64,000 nt of DNA from Axinella damicornis (lineage: Eukaryota > Porifera > Demospongiae > Axinellida > Axinellidae), in assembly GCA_963931865.1 (NCBI GenBank), contig OZ007505.1, positions 5,703,773-5,767,772 on the forward strand, read 5' to 3'. The position numbers were made by a program, and so were the translations under genes. This document shows, piece after piece, positions 1 to 58,100 of this stretch. Under the pieces are notes generated by a model. It was given only the letters and a program-made list of their open reading frames with translations. It was not told the origin of the DNA and did no database searches. The stretch's first letter is position 1. The number at the start of each line of letters is the position of its first letter.

Positions 1-800
1 AGTTGAAAGACTATATACTCTCCCCTTTATTATATAACTTGTGTATTTGTTTAAGAATCCAAAGCTTTTAGCTTCAGTGCTTGTGCATTAACACTTGTGC
101 ATTAAAGAAAATAAGCTGAAGCTGTTGATCCCAAACATGATCTACTTCTCTATTATGTACATCAATGGAGTTTAAGTATTTATTCTGGAGTAAAGTGTCA
201 GCCTTCAGAATATATCTTCACCTCCTGTTGTCTCAATGCTCGTCAGTTGATTTGGGGAAGTCCAGAGCTTTTCCCTCTTTAGGCAACTTGACAAGTTCAG
301 TTGCCTCACAGAGATACATGCATCACCAGAACACCCAGGTAGTGATAGCTGTCAACCTGTTGCGTAGTTGAAAGACTACTTCCCTTTAGGGTGAATAGGA
401 CTGTAAAAGACAACAATTTACATTATTACACGACATGTTTGTTTAGGAACTAATAGCTCTTAGCACCACGGCTTGTGCATTAATCTTTGTATACATTAGA
501 TAAAAGTGATATTATTGATCCCACATAATTAGTTGATCTATAAGCTACTTCCATGATTTGTGTTTTCACACGCAAATAATTGTCAGTGGTACGTTTACTC
601 TGGAGTAAATGGCTTCAGAGTACCACTATATTAAAGAAGCTGTTGATCCCTAACATGCACTTACGTGATCTACTTCCACGTTATTTCTATTACATCAATG
701 GAGTTAACATATATATTCAGGAGTAAATTGTCAACCTTCAGAATATCTTTCACCTCCTGGTGTCTCATTGCTCATCAGTTGATTTGAGAGCTTTTCACTC
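1..800. repeat. Imperfect tandem repeats upstream of the SRCR gene
   Basis: The segment starting AGTTGAAAGACTA occurs at about 2 and again at about 367, each followed by a CTTGTGCATTAA block and TTGATCCCA/T. The stretch from TTGATCCC through ACATCAATGGAGTT and CACCTCCT to CATCAGTTGATTTG at about 127-256 recurs at about 643-785, with a more decayed copy at 505-620. The unit is thus roughly 250-370 bp in two to three diverged copies. No coding signal. Confidence 0.7.
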
Positions 801-1938
801 TAGACTGTCTTAGCATACAGCAACAGTGGTGGGAAGAGTATACGTACAGGGTAAGTCTGGGATGTACCAGTAACAATTCTAAATGTACTGTGCAAGTGAT
901 AAAGCTAGCTAGTTGCAGCTCATGTAACCATATCTGTTGTAGGCTTGTAGCAATGAAGATGCTCTGCATATTGAGTCCAGAGCACAATACTGTTTGTCCT
1001 CATATAGACTGAGTAACTTGCAGTAATTGATGTATTTGATGTTGCAATGAATTGCGACTAACATTGTGAGATTGTCTACAGTCTAGCTAGTTAATGCACT
1101 AGTGTAGTTGGACATATGGAGGTGAAACGACGGTAGGGTCCATGCATCATTTTAATACAGTCAGCAACTAATAATACGGACATAGCTACATGTATTCATA
1201 CCGAAGAGCATCCATGTTAGTGCATGCACTCTTAGACTGAGAGATGGTGTGCAGGTTAATGAATATTACACTCTAGTTGCTATTGCTTTTGTTTTGCATC
1301 CCTGCATGTATAGCTACAGTTGTAGCTACCTGTAGCTACATGTACCTGTGGTACCTAGCTATATTATAAGCGTATACATAGCAGTTCAAGAAGTTTTGGA
1401 ACCCCACAAATTGGATTAAAACAGTATTATCAGTGGTCGAAGTAAAAGTCTCATCTCTGTGGCAACTTCAACAACCCCCCTTGCAGTAGATACTCCATGT
1501 GGTTTGTGTTCGACCATACCTCACAGGGATGTGTACTGTAGCTAGTTCAACACTCATGCTCCAATTACCATACAGTAACTGCACTAACACACTTGCTAAC
1601 CAGATTGCTGTTGCAACGTTATGACAGGCAGGCTACAAAATAATAGCATGGGAACATTGGGAGTCTGTATATTTTTTGTAGCCTGCCTATTATGCAATAA
1701 TGTACTCATAACATTGCTAGCACTTGTTATGACTCTATGTAGCTAGCTAGCTTTAGGCCCTCAGTGGGGTCTGCATGTTAATTTTTCTAATTCAACCTTC
1801 TGGCTGTAGATTGTGGGAGTGCTTTCAGCAAACAACATCAACTGCCTTAGAGCTTGCTTGCAGTTCACATGACATGGACAATGGTGCCATAACAACATGT
1901 TGTGGTGTTACTTTATACCCCTGTATACAGGTAACAGA
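801..1938. other. 5' flank of the SRCR gene, no gene recognised
   Basis: AT-rich, rich in AGCTAGCT/TAGCTA palindromic runs. It holds a hairpin with perfect 15-bp arms at 1626-1640 and 1674-1688 (AGGCAGGCTACAAAA and its complement). No TATA box or long reading frame was seen; the promoter of the SRCR gene should lie here or further upstream. Confidence 0.5.
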
Positions 1939-48029
<46,091 letters not shown>

Positions 48030-49107
48030 CTTAGACGACAACTGAGTGACGTCAGTCCATACCGCAGACCTAAGAGTGAAATGAAGACACTACCTTAAAA
48101 TGATCCCCCCCTCCCCCGTTGGGTCGATCAGTTAGAAGTGAACTGATAAAGCAAAAGAACTCACCCATGCAGGTCGGTAACATTGTGTACATGCATGTGT
48201 GAGAGGCTATATGTGAACTCCCCTCTTCTTCTACTCTCTTCCTTCCTCCCCCCTTCTCCACTCCCACCCTCTTCCCAGGCTGCATGACAACAGGCACTGC
48301 TGCTGTAGCAGTTGTTGCTCAAGTAGTTATGTTCACCATCCAAGGGAAAGTTCACACCACCCAGTGGCACTCACTCTCTTTACTTCATTGAACTTCAATA
48401 TCCCAGGAGGCCATCTCCCTCATCTCTTCCTCAGTTTTCTCCTTCTAAAGAGTAATGAAAGTGCATAGTGAAGCATCACTGTATATCTTGTAATCATCAG
48501 ACATCATGATCAGTTCATATTGTAGCATTCACAATGCTGACTTAATTCATACCTCATGACGATGCCAGCCATCTCTGCCAGGTTTCCCTAAGCTAATCTC
48601 GCGGGCCAGCCTCTTGCCACACCCACTACGGGTGTGGCGAGAGTCTGGCCCACGAGACTATCCCAATAAGCATACAGGAGAGTTGACATGTATACTTCCC
48701 TCCTCTCTGGCTTCTTTCGTCTATACCTCTCCTCCCTATTCTCTTTCTACGCGTAGTCTCGAGAGACAGCCCACTCCCACTGGCCCACGAGTCTCCCTTC
48801 TACCAGATGGACTACTAACAGAAATCGAGCCTGTAGCCGAACCGTCACAGCAACCTCGGTCTGTTCCCAGACGCCAATAGTCCTTATTCCCAAGCGGCGT
48901 GGGGTCTGGACACCACCTTATACACTCGGAGTCAACTACACGGACAGTAACAGAGGCAGCGCCAATGGCAGAGGGCCTACCGGAGGAGGACAACGGCATC
49001 GAAAACCGAAGGAGAAACGACAGAGACGGAAACACGCTCATCATTGTCCACAGCTTACGCGTGCACAGAGCGTTTCCCGCCAAAATCTGAAGTACCGCGG
49101 ATGCCAA

Positions 49108-49200
49108 CCAATCAAATTAGAGTATTAGTCTCACCGGCGCGCGCTTGCCGGCCGGCTTCTGGGGGGTATATAAAGCGAGTTCAGTGGTGCCGAAGCCATT
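49108..49200 (+). promoter_or_regulatory. CCAAT/TATA promoter-like stretch
   Basis: CCAAT at 49109-49113 lies about 58 bp upstream of TATATAAA at 49167-49174, separated by a CpG-rich segment (GGCGCGCGCTTGCCGGCCGG). About 110 nt downstream is a donor-like CCAGGGTAAGTTT (near 49280), so a noncoding first exon is conceivable. It may serve the inverted-repeat element or a gene further right; no transcript evidence is available. Confidence 0.4.
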
Positions 49201-49287
49201 CGGGTTAGGTTTAGCTCGGGTGAGGTTAAGGTGAGGTGAGCCCTCACCTTGGCCTTACCCTTGCAATACCTTTCACTGCCAGGGTAA

Positions 49288-49547
49288 GTTTAGGGGGGTG
49301 GGAGCATAGGGGGGTGGGAGCATGGGAGGGTGGGAGCATGGGAGGGTGGGAGCATTGGGGGGTGGGGGCATGGGAGGGTGGGAGCATAGGGGGGTGGGAG
49401 CATAGGGGGGTGGGGGCATGGGAGGGTGGGAGCATAGGGGGGAGGGAGCATAGGGGTGGGGGTGTGTGGGTGCATGGGGTGTGAGGGTGGGTGCATGGGG
49501 TGTGAGGGTGGGTGCATGGGGTGTGAGGGGGGGGGGGGGGGGGGGGG
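49288..49547. repeat. G-rich minisatellites and poly-G (21 G)
   Basis: About ten 16-nt units of GGGGGGTGGGAGCATA type, then three 20-nt units GTGGGTGCATGGGGTGTGAG, then 21 G (49527-49547). The long Pro-rich frames on the minus strand are artefacts of this repeat. Strong G-quadruplex potential. Confidence 0.9.
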
Positions 49548-50068
49548 TGGGAGTGTGGTTGGAAAAGGTGGTGGGGCTGGCATTTTGCAATAGCTAATAA
49601 TTACAGACCCGTACTATGAACTATGAACCCTCTGTTGTTGTCCATGTATATATTTCATTCCTATTCTGTACGCAAGTACTGTACGGTAAACCCCACACCA
49701 CTTGGGAATGGCGTCTGAGAATGCTGTGGCTCTTCGGCTAGAGACTCGATTTCTGTTCGTAGTCCATCTGCTTGAATGGAGGCCGACTCTCACGGGCCAG
49801 CGGGAGTGGGCTGGCCCTCGAGAGTAGATCGAAGGTGAGAGAAAGGGAGAAGGAGAGGGAGGGAAAGGTAACGAAAGAAGGCAGGAAGTAGATGTCAACT
49901 CTCCTGTATGCTAGGGAGTTCATAAAAACGCGGCAGAGATAGCTACCATGCATGGTCACGCTAGCTATAGGGATGAATCTAGTCAACACCATGCACTTTC
50001 TCATTACTCTTTTACAAGGAGAAAACTGAAGAAGAGATGGGGGAAATGGCCTCCTTGGATATTGAGAG

Positions 50069-52472
50069 TGAGTGGTGTAGGTAGTGAAGAGTGCATGCAT
50101 GACAGCCCTGTATTTGGCTCTTAAACTGAGGAAGTAGGCGCACAGTAGCCCTTCAAGTCACAAGTTGGCGAGAGGCTATGGACAGCTGCTGTATATATTC
50201 GCATATGTTCCTCTTGACTTCGTTGAACATGGTGAGAGGCAAAGATCGGCTGGAAGCTGGAAGGATGTCCATGGGCTGAAATTAACGGTAGTACATATAA
50301 TATGCTAGTTGAGGTTGAGATGGCAGGGTGCCATGGTCATTGCTCGGTGAATGCAGGACATTGTGGGGTGAGCGTTAGTCTCATACCCAGACCTTTCATC
50401 CAGCGTGTGTATCACTTCCAGCATAACGCGCGATATTGAAAGCAATCTGCACTGGGGTTGGTTTGGGTCTGGGACCGAGTCTAGGAGCAAGCTACATGCA
50501 TTTTGACCACTGAGAAGAGAATGAAGTAGCTGAGTTGAGTGTCAGAGAGGTCACAATTAACTGTTGTTACAGTAGTTTGCTTTTTGCCTTCTACATGCCA
50601 TCGAGTATTAACTAGCCATGCACCATTGAGTATGAGTGCAAACTGTTTCGTACGTTATGTGCGGTATGGGGGTACAGATCGATACTACTCAACAACAACT
50701 ATAGTGTGGCACTTGCTCACGCTCACTCAACTCTCCTGGATGTAGCCGGGGCACATAGACTTTCATCTTGTGATGTCACGTCCGGCAATGTCCTTAGGAC
50801 TGCATGAACAGAAAGGGTGGGATAGGGTAGGTGGGTAGGTTTCAGCACTCGGCTAAGGTAACATGGCTGCTTCTGGGCTTGGCCTTGAAAAGCCCTTGAT
50901 TCGAGCCGGGTGGGTCATTTCTCTCCTCCTTTGCACGAATAGGCTGAGAAAACAGTCCTCTCGCCTTTCAGGGCCTCTATTTTTGGCAGTGAAGTACCAT
51001 GTCTAGCTATAGACAGGCAGTGGTCGGCCGAGAGCCGTGACTATTAAATTAAATGCCTGGATGTGGTTTGAGTCATGAACGTGTAGAGGATTGCATGTGT
51101 GTGAAGTTGAAAACTGGAGTTTTGATGCATCCATAGGCTAAAAGAGAAGACCTCCAGTGAAAATAACTACCATGTGTGTGCATGCGGCTGATTGCTGTGT
51201 CCATCAGTATGTCAGTGGACACACGAAATGAGCAGTTTGGGTGAAATATGAAAGCTTTGAGCCTTTCATTGCATTGTATAAGTTGCAAATGAAAAAAGTC
51301 TTGTACGTACCTCAGAGTCGTACAAAGAGCTGTGAAAAGCAAGGGTTTCGCTCTCTGTCCAAATTATCAACAAAACCACACTTCAATTTCAATATTGTTT
51401 ACGGTAGGCCAAAATTCAGTACAGCACAGATGGTGCATCGAGCATTGCTGTATGCAAACAGTGCATGGGGTAAGTGCTCTATGGGCACTTCTTGTTCATC
51501 CGTTAATAGGTTAATGATTGCTATGAGTTAAGGGCATACTGCTGATTTCAGTTGCCTATGAACACCGAAGACTGTGTAGTGTGGCATTTCATTGACTTCC
51601 CGTAAGTGGATACTGACAATGGTTGATTGATTTATGCATGGCAAGCACAGATGAACATTCAAGTAGCTACAGTTGGTTTACAGTGAGCAGGGTTTCATTG
51701 ACTTTGAAAAGTGGATACTGACAGGTTTCTCAACAGTACCTACTTATGTACATGGCAACCAATGATGAATATAGATGGACGGAGTTAATTGGATAGCTAA
51801 GGTTCTAAGACAATCCATCCAAGGAATTGCACAGATGAAGGTACACATCTTCCCCAATCATCCTCCCCCATCATCTCACTGATTAGTCTCGGAACCAGAC
51901 CCTCGGAAGAATCAGAATGAGGGTCTGGAGATGGAAGTGTACCGAGTGGAATGTGATACCCACTTCACTGGAGCTCAGATGAGATCCAACAAATTCCCTT
52001 GCCAGCATATCCCTCTACTTTTCTTCTCCTTGAATGTGATGCTTGCAATAAACACACGTAATAATGTGATCATAAATTATAACCAGTTGGAAGTGTGCCT
52101 GCATTCTAGGCGCACGGTACACTTCCACCTTCCTTCCTGATGTGACTTTCAACACATTCACTCCATCTTTGGTTCCGAGTAATATCCTAGCTTTGTACCC
52201 GACAGTTGAACATGAAAAACTTGAACACCATGCATACATGTCAGCCGTGCTTATGCCCCCCTCCCTCACCCCTCCTCATCATCATAAACTCTTCATTGTG
52301 CTGTCACATATGCATGAGTACAACTCAATGAGGGGAGGGTATAATCCAAGAGCAGATTGCCATACAAAGGAGCTGTACAGTAATAGCTTGGTCCCTATCC
52401 ACAACCAACTAAGCAAAGATAAAGTTACACATAGGAAAGTGTACATACACATAGCTATACTACAGACAATGT
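50069..52472. other. Intergenic region with a family Y repeat, no gene recognised
   Basis: About 50780-51000 carries the second copy of the repeat seen at 6435-6720 (CCTTAGGACTGCA, AAAGGGTGGGATAGGG, TCTGGGCTTGGCC). An internal duplication of CATTGACTT...GTGGATACTGACA lies near 51590-51725, and a short palindrome (CAGACCCTC...GAGGGTCTG) near 51897-51927. Reading frames here are short with no similarity. Confidence 0.45.
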
Positions 52473-53034
52473 TCAGGTGAAGGTGTTGTTCCTGGAACAC
52501 CAGATTTTGTATGATCCTAGGATGGCTTGCTGTGATGCATCCAGTAACAGTTTTCGGAATTCTTGAGGCCGTAGTTTGAGGATGTCGCGGAGTCTTTGGA
52601 ACCCAGGCATGTTTGGGAGGCCCCTTGATCCCATCTCAATCGTGATCAGAGTGGGTGTATATCCTGCCTCCCTTGTTTCAGCAATCAGGTCATGGTATCG
52701 GTCTTCTTTCCTAGTGATTGCTGCCTCATGAATAGGAGGTTTCAAAGCAGACCGTCAACTCCACCAGTGTAAGGGTCTTCTGATCCTCGTTCCACCACAC
52801 AATGTCCGGTCTAAGATCCGTAGCTGCAATGTGGGTTGGGAACGAATACCCTGCAGACAAATCCACTGCCATGGAGGTTGAGGAAGGCAGATGATCTTTG
52901 ATGACGTTGGCCATGGCCTGTAGGACCCAATCATGTCGTTCATTATATCGTCGGATATCTAGTGCGACCTTGCAATTGTTCAGGACATGAATTAGGTTCT
53001 GATCAGGCTGGTGGCAGAGTTGGCATGAGCTTCC
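52473..53034 (-). pseudogene. Decayed 3' end of a non-LTR retrotransposon ORF
   Basis: The minus strand reads SCQLCHQPDQNLIHVLNNC, RRYNERHDWVLQAM, then ATDLRPDIVWW and TLTLVELTVCFE. After a frameshift near 52740 it continues AAITRKEDRYHDLI and PTLITIEMGSRG. The CxxC...H...C knuckle with RY.ERHD.VL, followed by a PD...VELTV(P/C)FE segment, is typical of the C-terminal part of reverse-transcriptase polyproteins that are abundant in sponge and cnidarian genomes. The frameshift and missing RT core show that it is dead. Assignment is from memory of the family. Confidence 0.65.
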
Positions 53035-53270
53035 CTCACCCTCACCCTATCACTACTCACCTCTCCACCCTCATTCCTCACCCTTCACTGCCTCATTACT
53101 CCACCCTTCATCCTCTCAACCCAGTGTCTCGTCCCTCTCCCTCTCACCCCTCCACCCTCTCACCCCTCCACCCTCTCACCCCTCCACCGTCTCACCTCTC
53201 CACCCTCTGACCCCTACCCTTGCATGCACCCCTCCACCCCTTAACATCTCACTCTTCAACCTATTTGCCC
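53035..53270. repeat. CT-rich minisatellite
   Basis: Fifteen-nucleotide units of CTCTCACCCCTCCAC type, clearest at 53140-53215, grading into looser ACCCTTCA/CTCC repeats on both sides. It directly abuts the retrotransposon remnant. Confidence 0.8.
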
Positions 53271-54699
53271 TGTCATCTTGCACAGGTCCACAAGAATGAC
53301 TGGTACTATATGTCCTGGTCATGGCGACTCTCCAGAGCTCAGGAAGATCATCTGTTTCTAAATAGTAGCTGTGGAAGTCTGTGCTGTTTAAGGTTAGCCT
53401 CGTTCCCAGGCCGCGTGCGTGTGGGATAAGATCTCTCTAGATCTTCTCCTGCACAGCCTGGCACAAGGCGAGTGGTCTACCAATAACAGTTCACCCTCCC
53501 TGGTCCTAGATAAACAAGAGATCATTGCTCCCAGGTTCACAAGTAACCTGCAGTCCTTGTTTTTCACATAGGCTGCTCACTGTTGTGTACGCATACCATG
53601 ACTCGATCATGACTCAGTACTTCAAGATCAAAGGCATGTATGTGTATGAACGTGCACACATGTGGATTGTATGGATATAGGATATGTTGCTGTTTTTCAC
53701 TGTTATAGACCTCCTCCCAGGCCAATCCCACCTCCAGCATCCTTCATTTTGTATCAAAATGCTTCATATAATTACACTATTGTAAGACTAGTATACAAAT
53801 CAATATACAATCATGATTCAGCATTGCAATTACACTAGTCTTGTATTAAAAGCAATAAGCAAAAGGGGCTGCATGATTTCATCAATGAGTGAAGTGCAGT
53901 ACTAATGGTATGCAGGTGTCAATATTTAGCGTGATAGTACTTAACACTACTATTAATTGCAGGTTTACATAGCAAGCGCAGTTCGCTAAAATTTTCATTC
54001 AACCCAATAATAGATGAATTATTATAACTGATTCTGCTAACGTTTAAATCTCTACCCACCAAATCTGAGGTACCTTCAAATCGCTAAATTTCATATTCGC
54101 AGTTAATATACTTATACCCTAAGGTATTATTGTTGATGGCACACTTTTCCAGCACTAGCTAAGTAGCTAAAACAACTAATATGTCCAGGGACTTTATACG
54201 GTATGTATATATTGGCTTAGTAGTGGACTTAAACTTCAAAGCTCAATGTACGTTTATGCAACTACCCACTTCTTTAGCTCCTTGAACTAGCTACCTGTGC
54301 TTACTGATGTAAAATGTGGTCTGGCAGCTAGAAGATGTAGTTAATCAGAACCGCATTAGGAAACAAACCAAGAGCGCATAAATAGGTACTCCGGGGGGCG
54401 CGACCTACTTATGCGCTCTTGAACAAACAGATAGAAATTGCAACAGCTTCCTCATCATCACTGCACAGTAAGAAATATTGAAATTGAGATGCAGTTTTGC
54501 TTGATAATTTGGATGGAGAAGAGCAAAATGTTTTTCACAGCTCTTTGTTTGCAAGGTACATAAAAATTATGTGCTTATACGTTGCAAAAAAGCTGCAAGC
54601 ATTTCTAATTTGCTCGTTTGATTGTGTCCACAATCAAACAACAGCTGCTGACGGAGCAATCGCTCTACTCTAATCGATATCGCCCATAAGGAGCACGTA
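53271..54699. other. Intergenic region, no gene recognised
   Basis: Contains a TAGCCTCGTTCCCAGGCC word at 53396 that also occurs at 5482, and as a partial complement near 59090, probably the end of a small dispersed element. A short palindrome AAGAGCGCATAA...TTATGCGCTCTTG lies at 54369-54420. Confidence 0.4.
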
Positions 54700-54714
54700 C
54701 ATGTACATATCAGT

Positions 54715-54990
54715 GACGGACGGTCCATATGCGGCACAAAGACCTAAACCTTGGCCAAGATCACCTGGAAGAAGCCCAAGCTGCTCAGATTGTAAATGTC
54801 GCCCCACAACTAAACTTTGATGACATTAATGGTGTACATCCACACAACCGGCTTCCAAGCTCACAGCCTGAAGCTGACTTTTATGTGTGTTCTGTATGTC
54901 CTGTGTGTATGCCCTAAGTGTTCTTTTTTGTAGTCTCATAAACCTAACCTAGGTGCAGGGGACTAAAAAGATTTGATTGATTGATTGATA
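54715..54990 (+). mobile_element. Probable LINE 3' end with (TTGA)n tail
   Basis: A short frame ends in a stop at 54915-54917. A 3' stretch follows that terminates in TTTGATTGATTGATTGATA, the kind of short tandem tail left by non-LTR elements. The frame contains no recognised motif, so the call rests on the tail. Confidence 0.4.
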
Positions 54991-55016
54991 TCAGCTGGTA
55001 GAGGACCCTAATTTGC

Positions 55017-55027
55017 TGCGCATGCGC
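55017..55027. promoter_or_regulatory. Palindromic TGCGCATGCGC motif upstream of the ITIH_C gene
   Basis: Matches the NRF1-type core promoter palindrome and lies 76 nt before the start codon at 55103, next to more CpG (GCGCGAAGATCCGG). No TATA box is visible. Role inferred from position only. Confidence 0.4.
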
Positions 55028-55102
55028 GCGAAGATCCGGCATCGCTCAGATAAATTGCATTTACCTATTGCTATTCATAATAACTAGGGCCGAGGGAGGA
55101 AG

Positions 55103-58100
55103 ATGGAAACGTATGTAGCAGTGGTCCTCCTCTCTGCCTGTCTGCTATGCGCAAGAAGCCAGTTGAACCAGTGCCCGCTGATACAAGGGAGCGAGTTAGG
55201 CCGAATGGATACGGCTAGCACGGATGGACTTATCTCTGAAGCCTTCATGGTACAGTCGGGCGATAACGACCCGCGCCCAGACGTACTCCTCTTCGATTTC
55301 AGCGTTGTCTGCCTTGCTTCAGGAAGTACACGAGAAACGTATCGATTCGTATCTGTGGTTGCAAGCTACCTTTGTAATGGAGGTCAGTCTGAATGCAACG
55401 GGACCATGCTCCTCTCGCAGTTTGAATTCGGGTGCGTAGATATCGGCTCGGGACCGGAGTGGAGACCCAATATACAGGGTAGCGCAGACAATATTCGTAC
55501 AACACCTGCCGATGGCACTCTAAGTACTACCGTCAGGACCGACTGTAGTATTTGCGTCAGCCCTATTCGGATCGGCTCCGCCAACAACAACAACCACTGT
55601 TCACGTATGTCAAACCTATTTTTCGTCCTCTCCGTGTAACGTTGCTTTTTTGTTAGGCAGAATACTTACGGCATTGTGGGGGTGAGCCTGATCAACTTGG
55701 ATATTCATTATGATGAGTGCTTAGCAGTGCAAACTTTGAAATTTTGTCTCATTGGTCGATGATAGTGCCCCTAGCAGAAGCTGCATATAGCAACAACGTT
55801 TGTCTCATTACTCGCAGCAAGCCTTTTTTGGATCTACTGTGACGTTTATTACCGAACAAGAGTGAATGAATTCGACTGTTGTGGCAGCCATGCCTACCAC
55901 CTGGCACACCGCTAGCGCTCTGCCTAAGTACCTCCATTTGGCCACAGTAGCGTAGGAAGCATCCTCAAGTTCGTGCATTCGTGGTCTCATGACATTGCCG
56001 GTCTTCTAGTGTACATTATTATTGTGACATTCTTGTTAGAAGAGAGCTGCCTGTAATTATTATGTGTTATCACCATCCCGCATGTGCAATTTATCCCAAA
56101 TTGCACTGCAAACCATAACTCAGATTCATTTTGTAGTAGACACCTGGTGTATGAGTGATTGCACATATGCATGCACAATAATTCCTTAACATTTAGCAAT
56201 ATTCACCACAGAGTGTACTCTTGTAGCTATCGTCAGCCAGTACTGCTAACCCTTTCTAACAGATTCTCTTTCCTCTTGATAGCTTGCAACACTGCATGTA
56301 GCACTGGGCTTGGTTTGTGTACCAATTCTCAGCAAAGCGGGTGTTGTAACTTCTTCCAGAATGACAGCTGTGTTGTGCAGTGCACCAGTGGATTTGTATC
56401 GGACAGCAATAACAGTTGTGGTACGTAATACATTCCGGTAAATTGTTCTGACCCCGACTCTCTTCCTATGTGTATGTGGTACCTATAAGTGGCTAAAACA
56501 AAGCCTGATTATAGCATCGCTATGCACGATGTTTGTGGAATCAGCCTGAGCGACCAGATATTGTAGTTGAAGTTTGTGAATTGCTGTGTAATGAACACCC
56601 ACCCGTCTTATGCAGGCAAGATGGCATCTGGTATACTCGAGTGTACAATCATGTTAGTTGGATAACGTAACACAGTGGAAAACACACGCAACATAGTTAT
56701 AGGTTCGCCTGTCATTTCTCTACATTGTTTGCCTGAGGCCAGTAGAAACCAGCGCTCTCATCGATAGGCTAGAATTAAGGCTCTACAGACTATATATTTG
56801 CTACTGAGGACAATCTGGCCAATTGTAGTCCACTGAGACGTTATGTTACAGCAAATTATGACTGTAGAGAGTGCATGGCAGGTGCTAAGACAATGTTATG
56901 TGCAACATGCAACTGCAAGCTGAGAACCTCAATACCAAATGTTGGGAGGTCACTGACTACAGCTGACACACAACAAAGGGTGCATAGGAGATGGGCAGTA
57001 GAGAGCACTAGAGAGCAGCAGAGACAGAATACCAGGCTTGGATGATGAGAGCGGGGTGTTATCAAAGGCCATGCCATGGCCACCGGAAACACACAGATCG
57101 GTTATGGCATTCAGTGAAATTTTACAGAGTCAGTGACGTGCTCTCAAACAGAAAGCAAAATGTTCAGTTCACAGGTTCTATGACGTAAGTATTTAATCTC
57201 TGTGATCTAAGCTTGCAACCAGGGATCAGACGTCATGTGCATATACAGCAAAATGGATTTGTTATTCAATTATTAATGTCCAATTGCTACTTAGTAACTG
57301 CATGGCACTATTTCTGATCAATGATCGAAGACCACTATTGCTAAAGGCACCAATAATTATAAACTTTGCACTCAACATGACTTGTTCATTACATTACCGT
57401 TGGAATTTGATGACCTATACCTAGAATGACAGTTATGTAATTAAGGGCTTCTGAAGCCATTGTCTCCAGTGGATATCGTGGTTGCAATAATGTGAGACTG
57501 GTACTGATTGATAAGATTACCTTTAGTGTATGCATGTGTCAACAACTACATAATTAATAATTATGTCATTGTGTATGGGGATTTTATTCCTTGCAGTTCC
57601 TGATCCATGTATCCCCAACCCGTGTGACCCCAACGCTAGCTGTCAACGCATTGGGACGACCTCAGGTTTCACCTGCACATGCATGTCATCCTTCACTGGG
57701 GATGGGTCTACCTGCACAAGTGAGATCATAGTATCATGCACAAGCAAACATTTCATAGGAAGGCATCACCCGAGATCTTCCTAGCTTTTGTGTGTCATTG
57801 ATGCTGACTATAGGGATTGACTGAATTGTTATGCTGGTGTAACTTTGAGCACAGCATTGAGGCAAACAGCTGATTGTGAGAACTTTTGTCCATTTACACC
57901 ATAGCAGAGGTGATCATATGGCCAATACGTGTACTCTTTAAGTCTGTAGTATGTTCGAATCTTTAGCATTAGCATACAGAACTGTTGTATCTGGCTCTGC
58001 AACATGCATATGTGTGAATGAGTTCCATGTGTGTTGTGCACTACTCATACGCACAAAATTGATGTTGTAGCACTACAGTGTTCGTATGCATTTCCATTCA

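Larger units (their letters stand above)
48393..50068. repeat. 1.7-kb imperfect inverted repeat with a central G-rich loop
   Basis: The left arm (48393-48912) and right arm (49680-50068) are complementary in order. Matching blocks include CAATATCC.AGGAGGCCAT, CAGTTTTCTCCTT.TAA, CAGGAGAGTTGACAT, CAGATGGACTAC.AACAGAAA and CAGACGCCA...TTCCCAAG. The left arm carries an extra internal palindrome (CACACCCACTACGGGTGTGG). The loop contains a promoter-like stretch and minisatellites. It may be a large fold-back transposon or an inverted duplication. It begins 364 bp after the stop that ends the SRCR array. Confidence 0.75.

Noticed and set aside
48614..49107. Frames of 60-120 codons in the left arm of the large inverted repeat
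   Set aside because: The two strands are both open, and the right arm, its diverged copy, does not preserve either frame.
49244..49590. Proline/histidine-rich frames on the minus strand
   Set aside because: Direct translation of the G-rich minisatellite in three frames; not genes.
54729..54917. 62-codon frame before the ITIH_C gene as a host gene
   Set aside because: It lies just upstream of a (TTGA)n tail and has no signal or domain; more likely retroelement debris.
55103..55639. Reading the first ITIH_C exon through to the stop at 55637
   Set aside because: A consensus donor at 55605 in phase 1 matches the phase of the next exon, and the read-through residues have no similarity.
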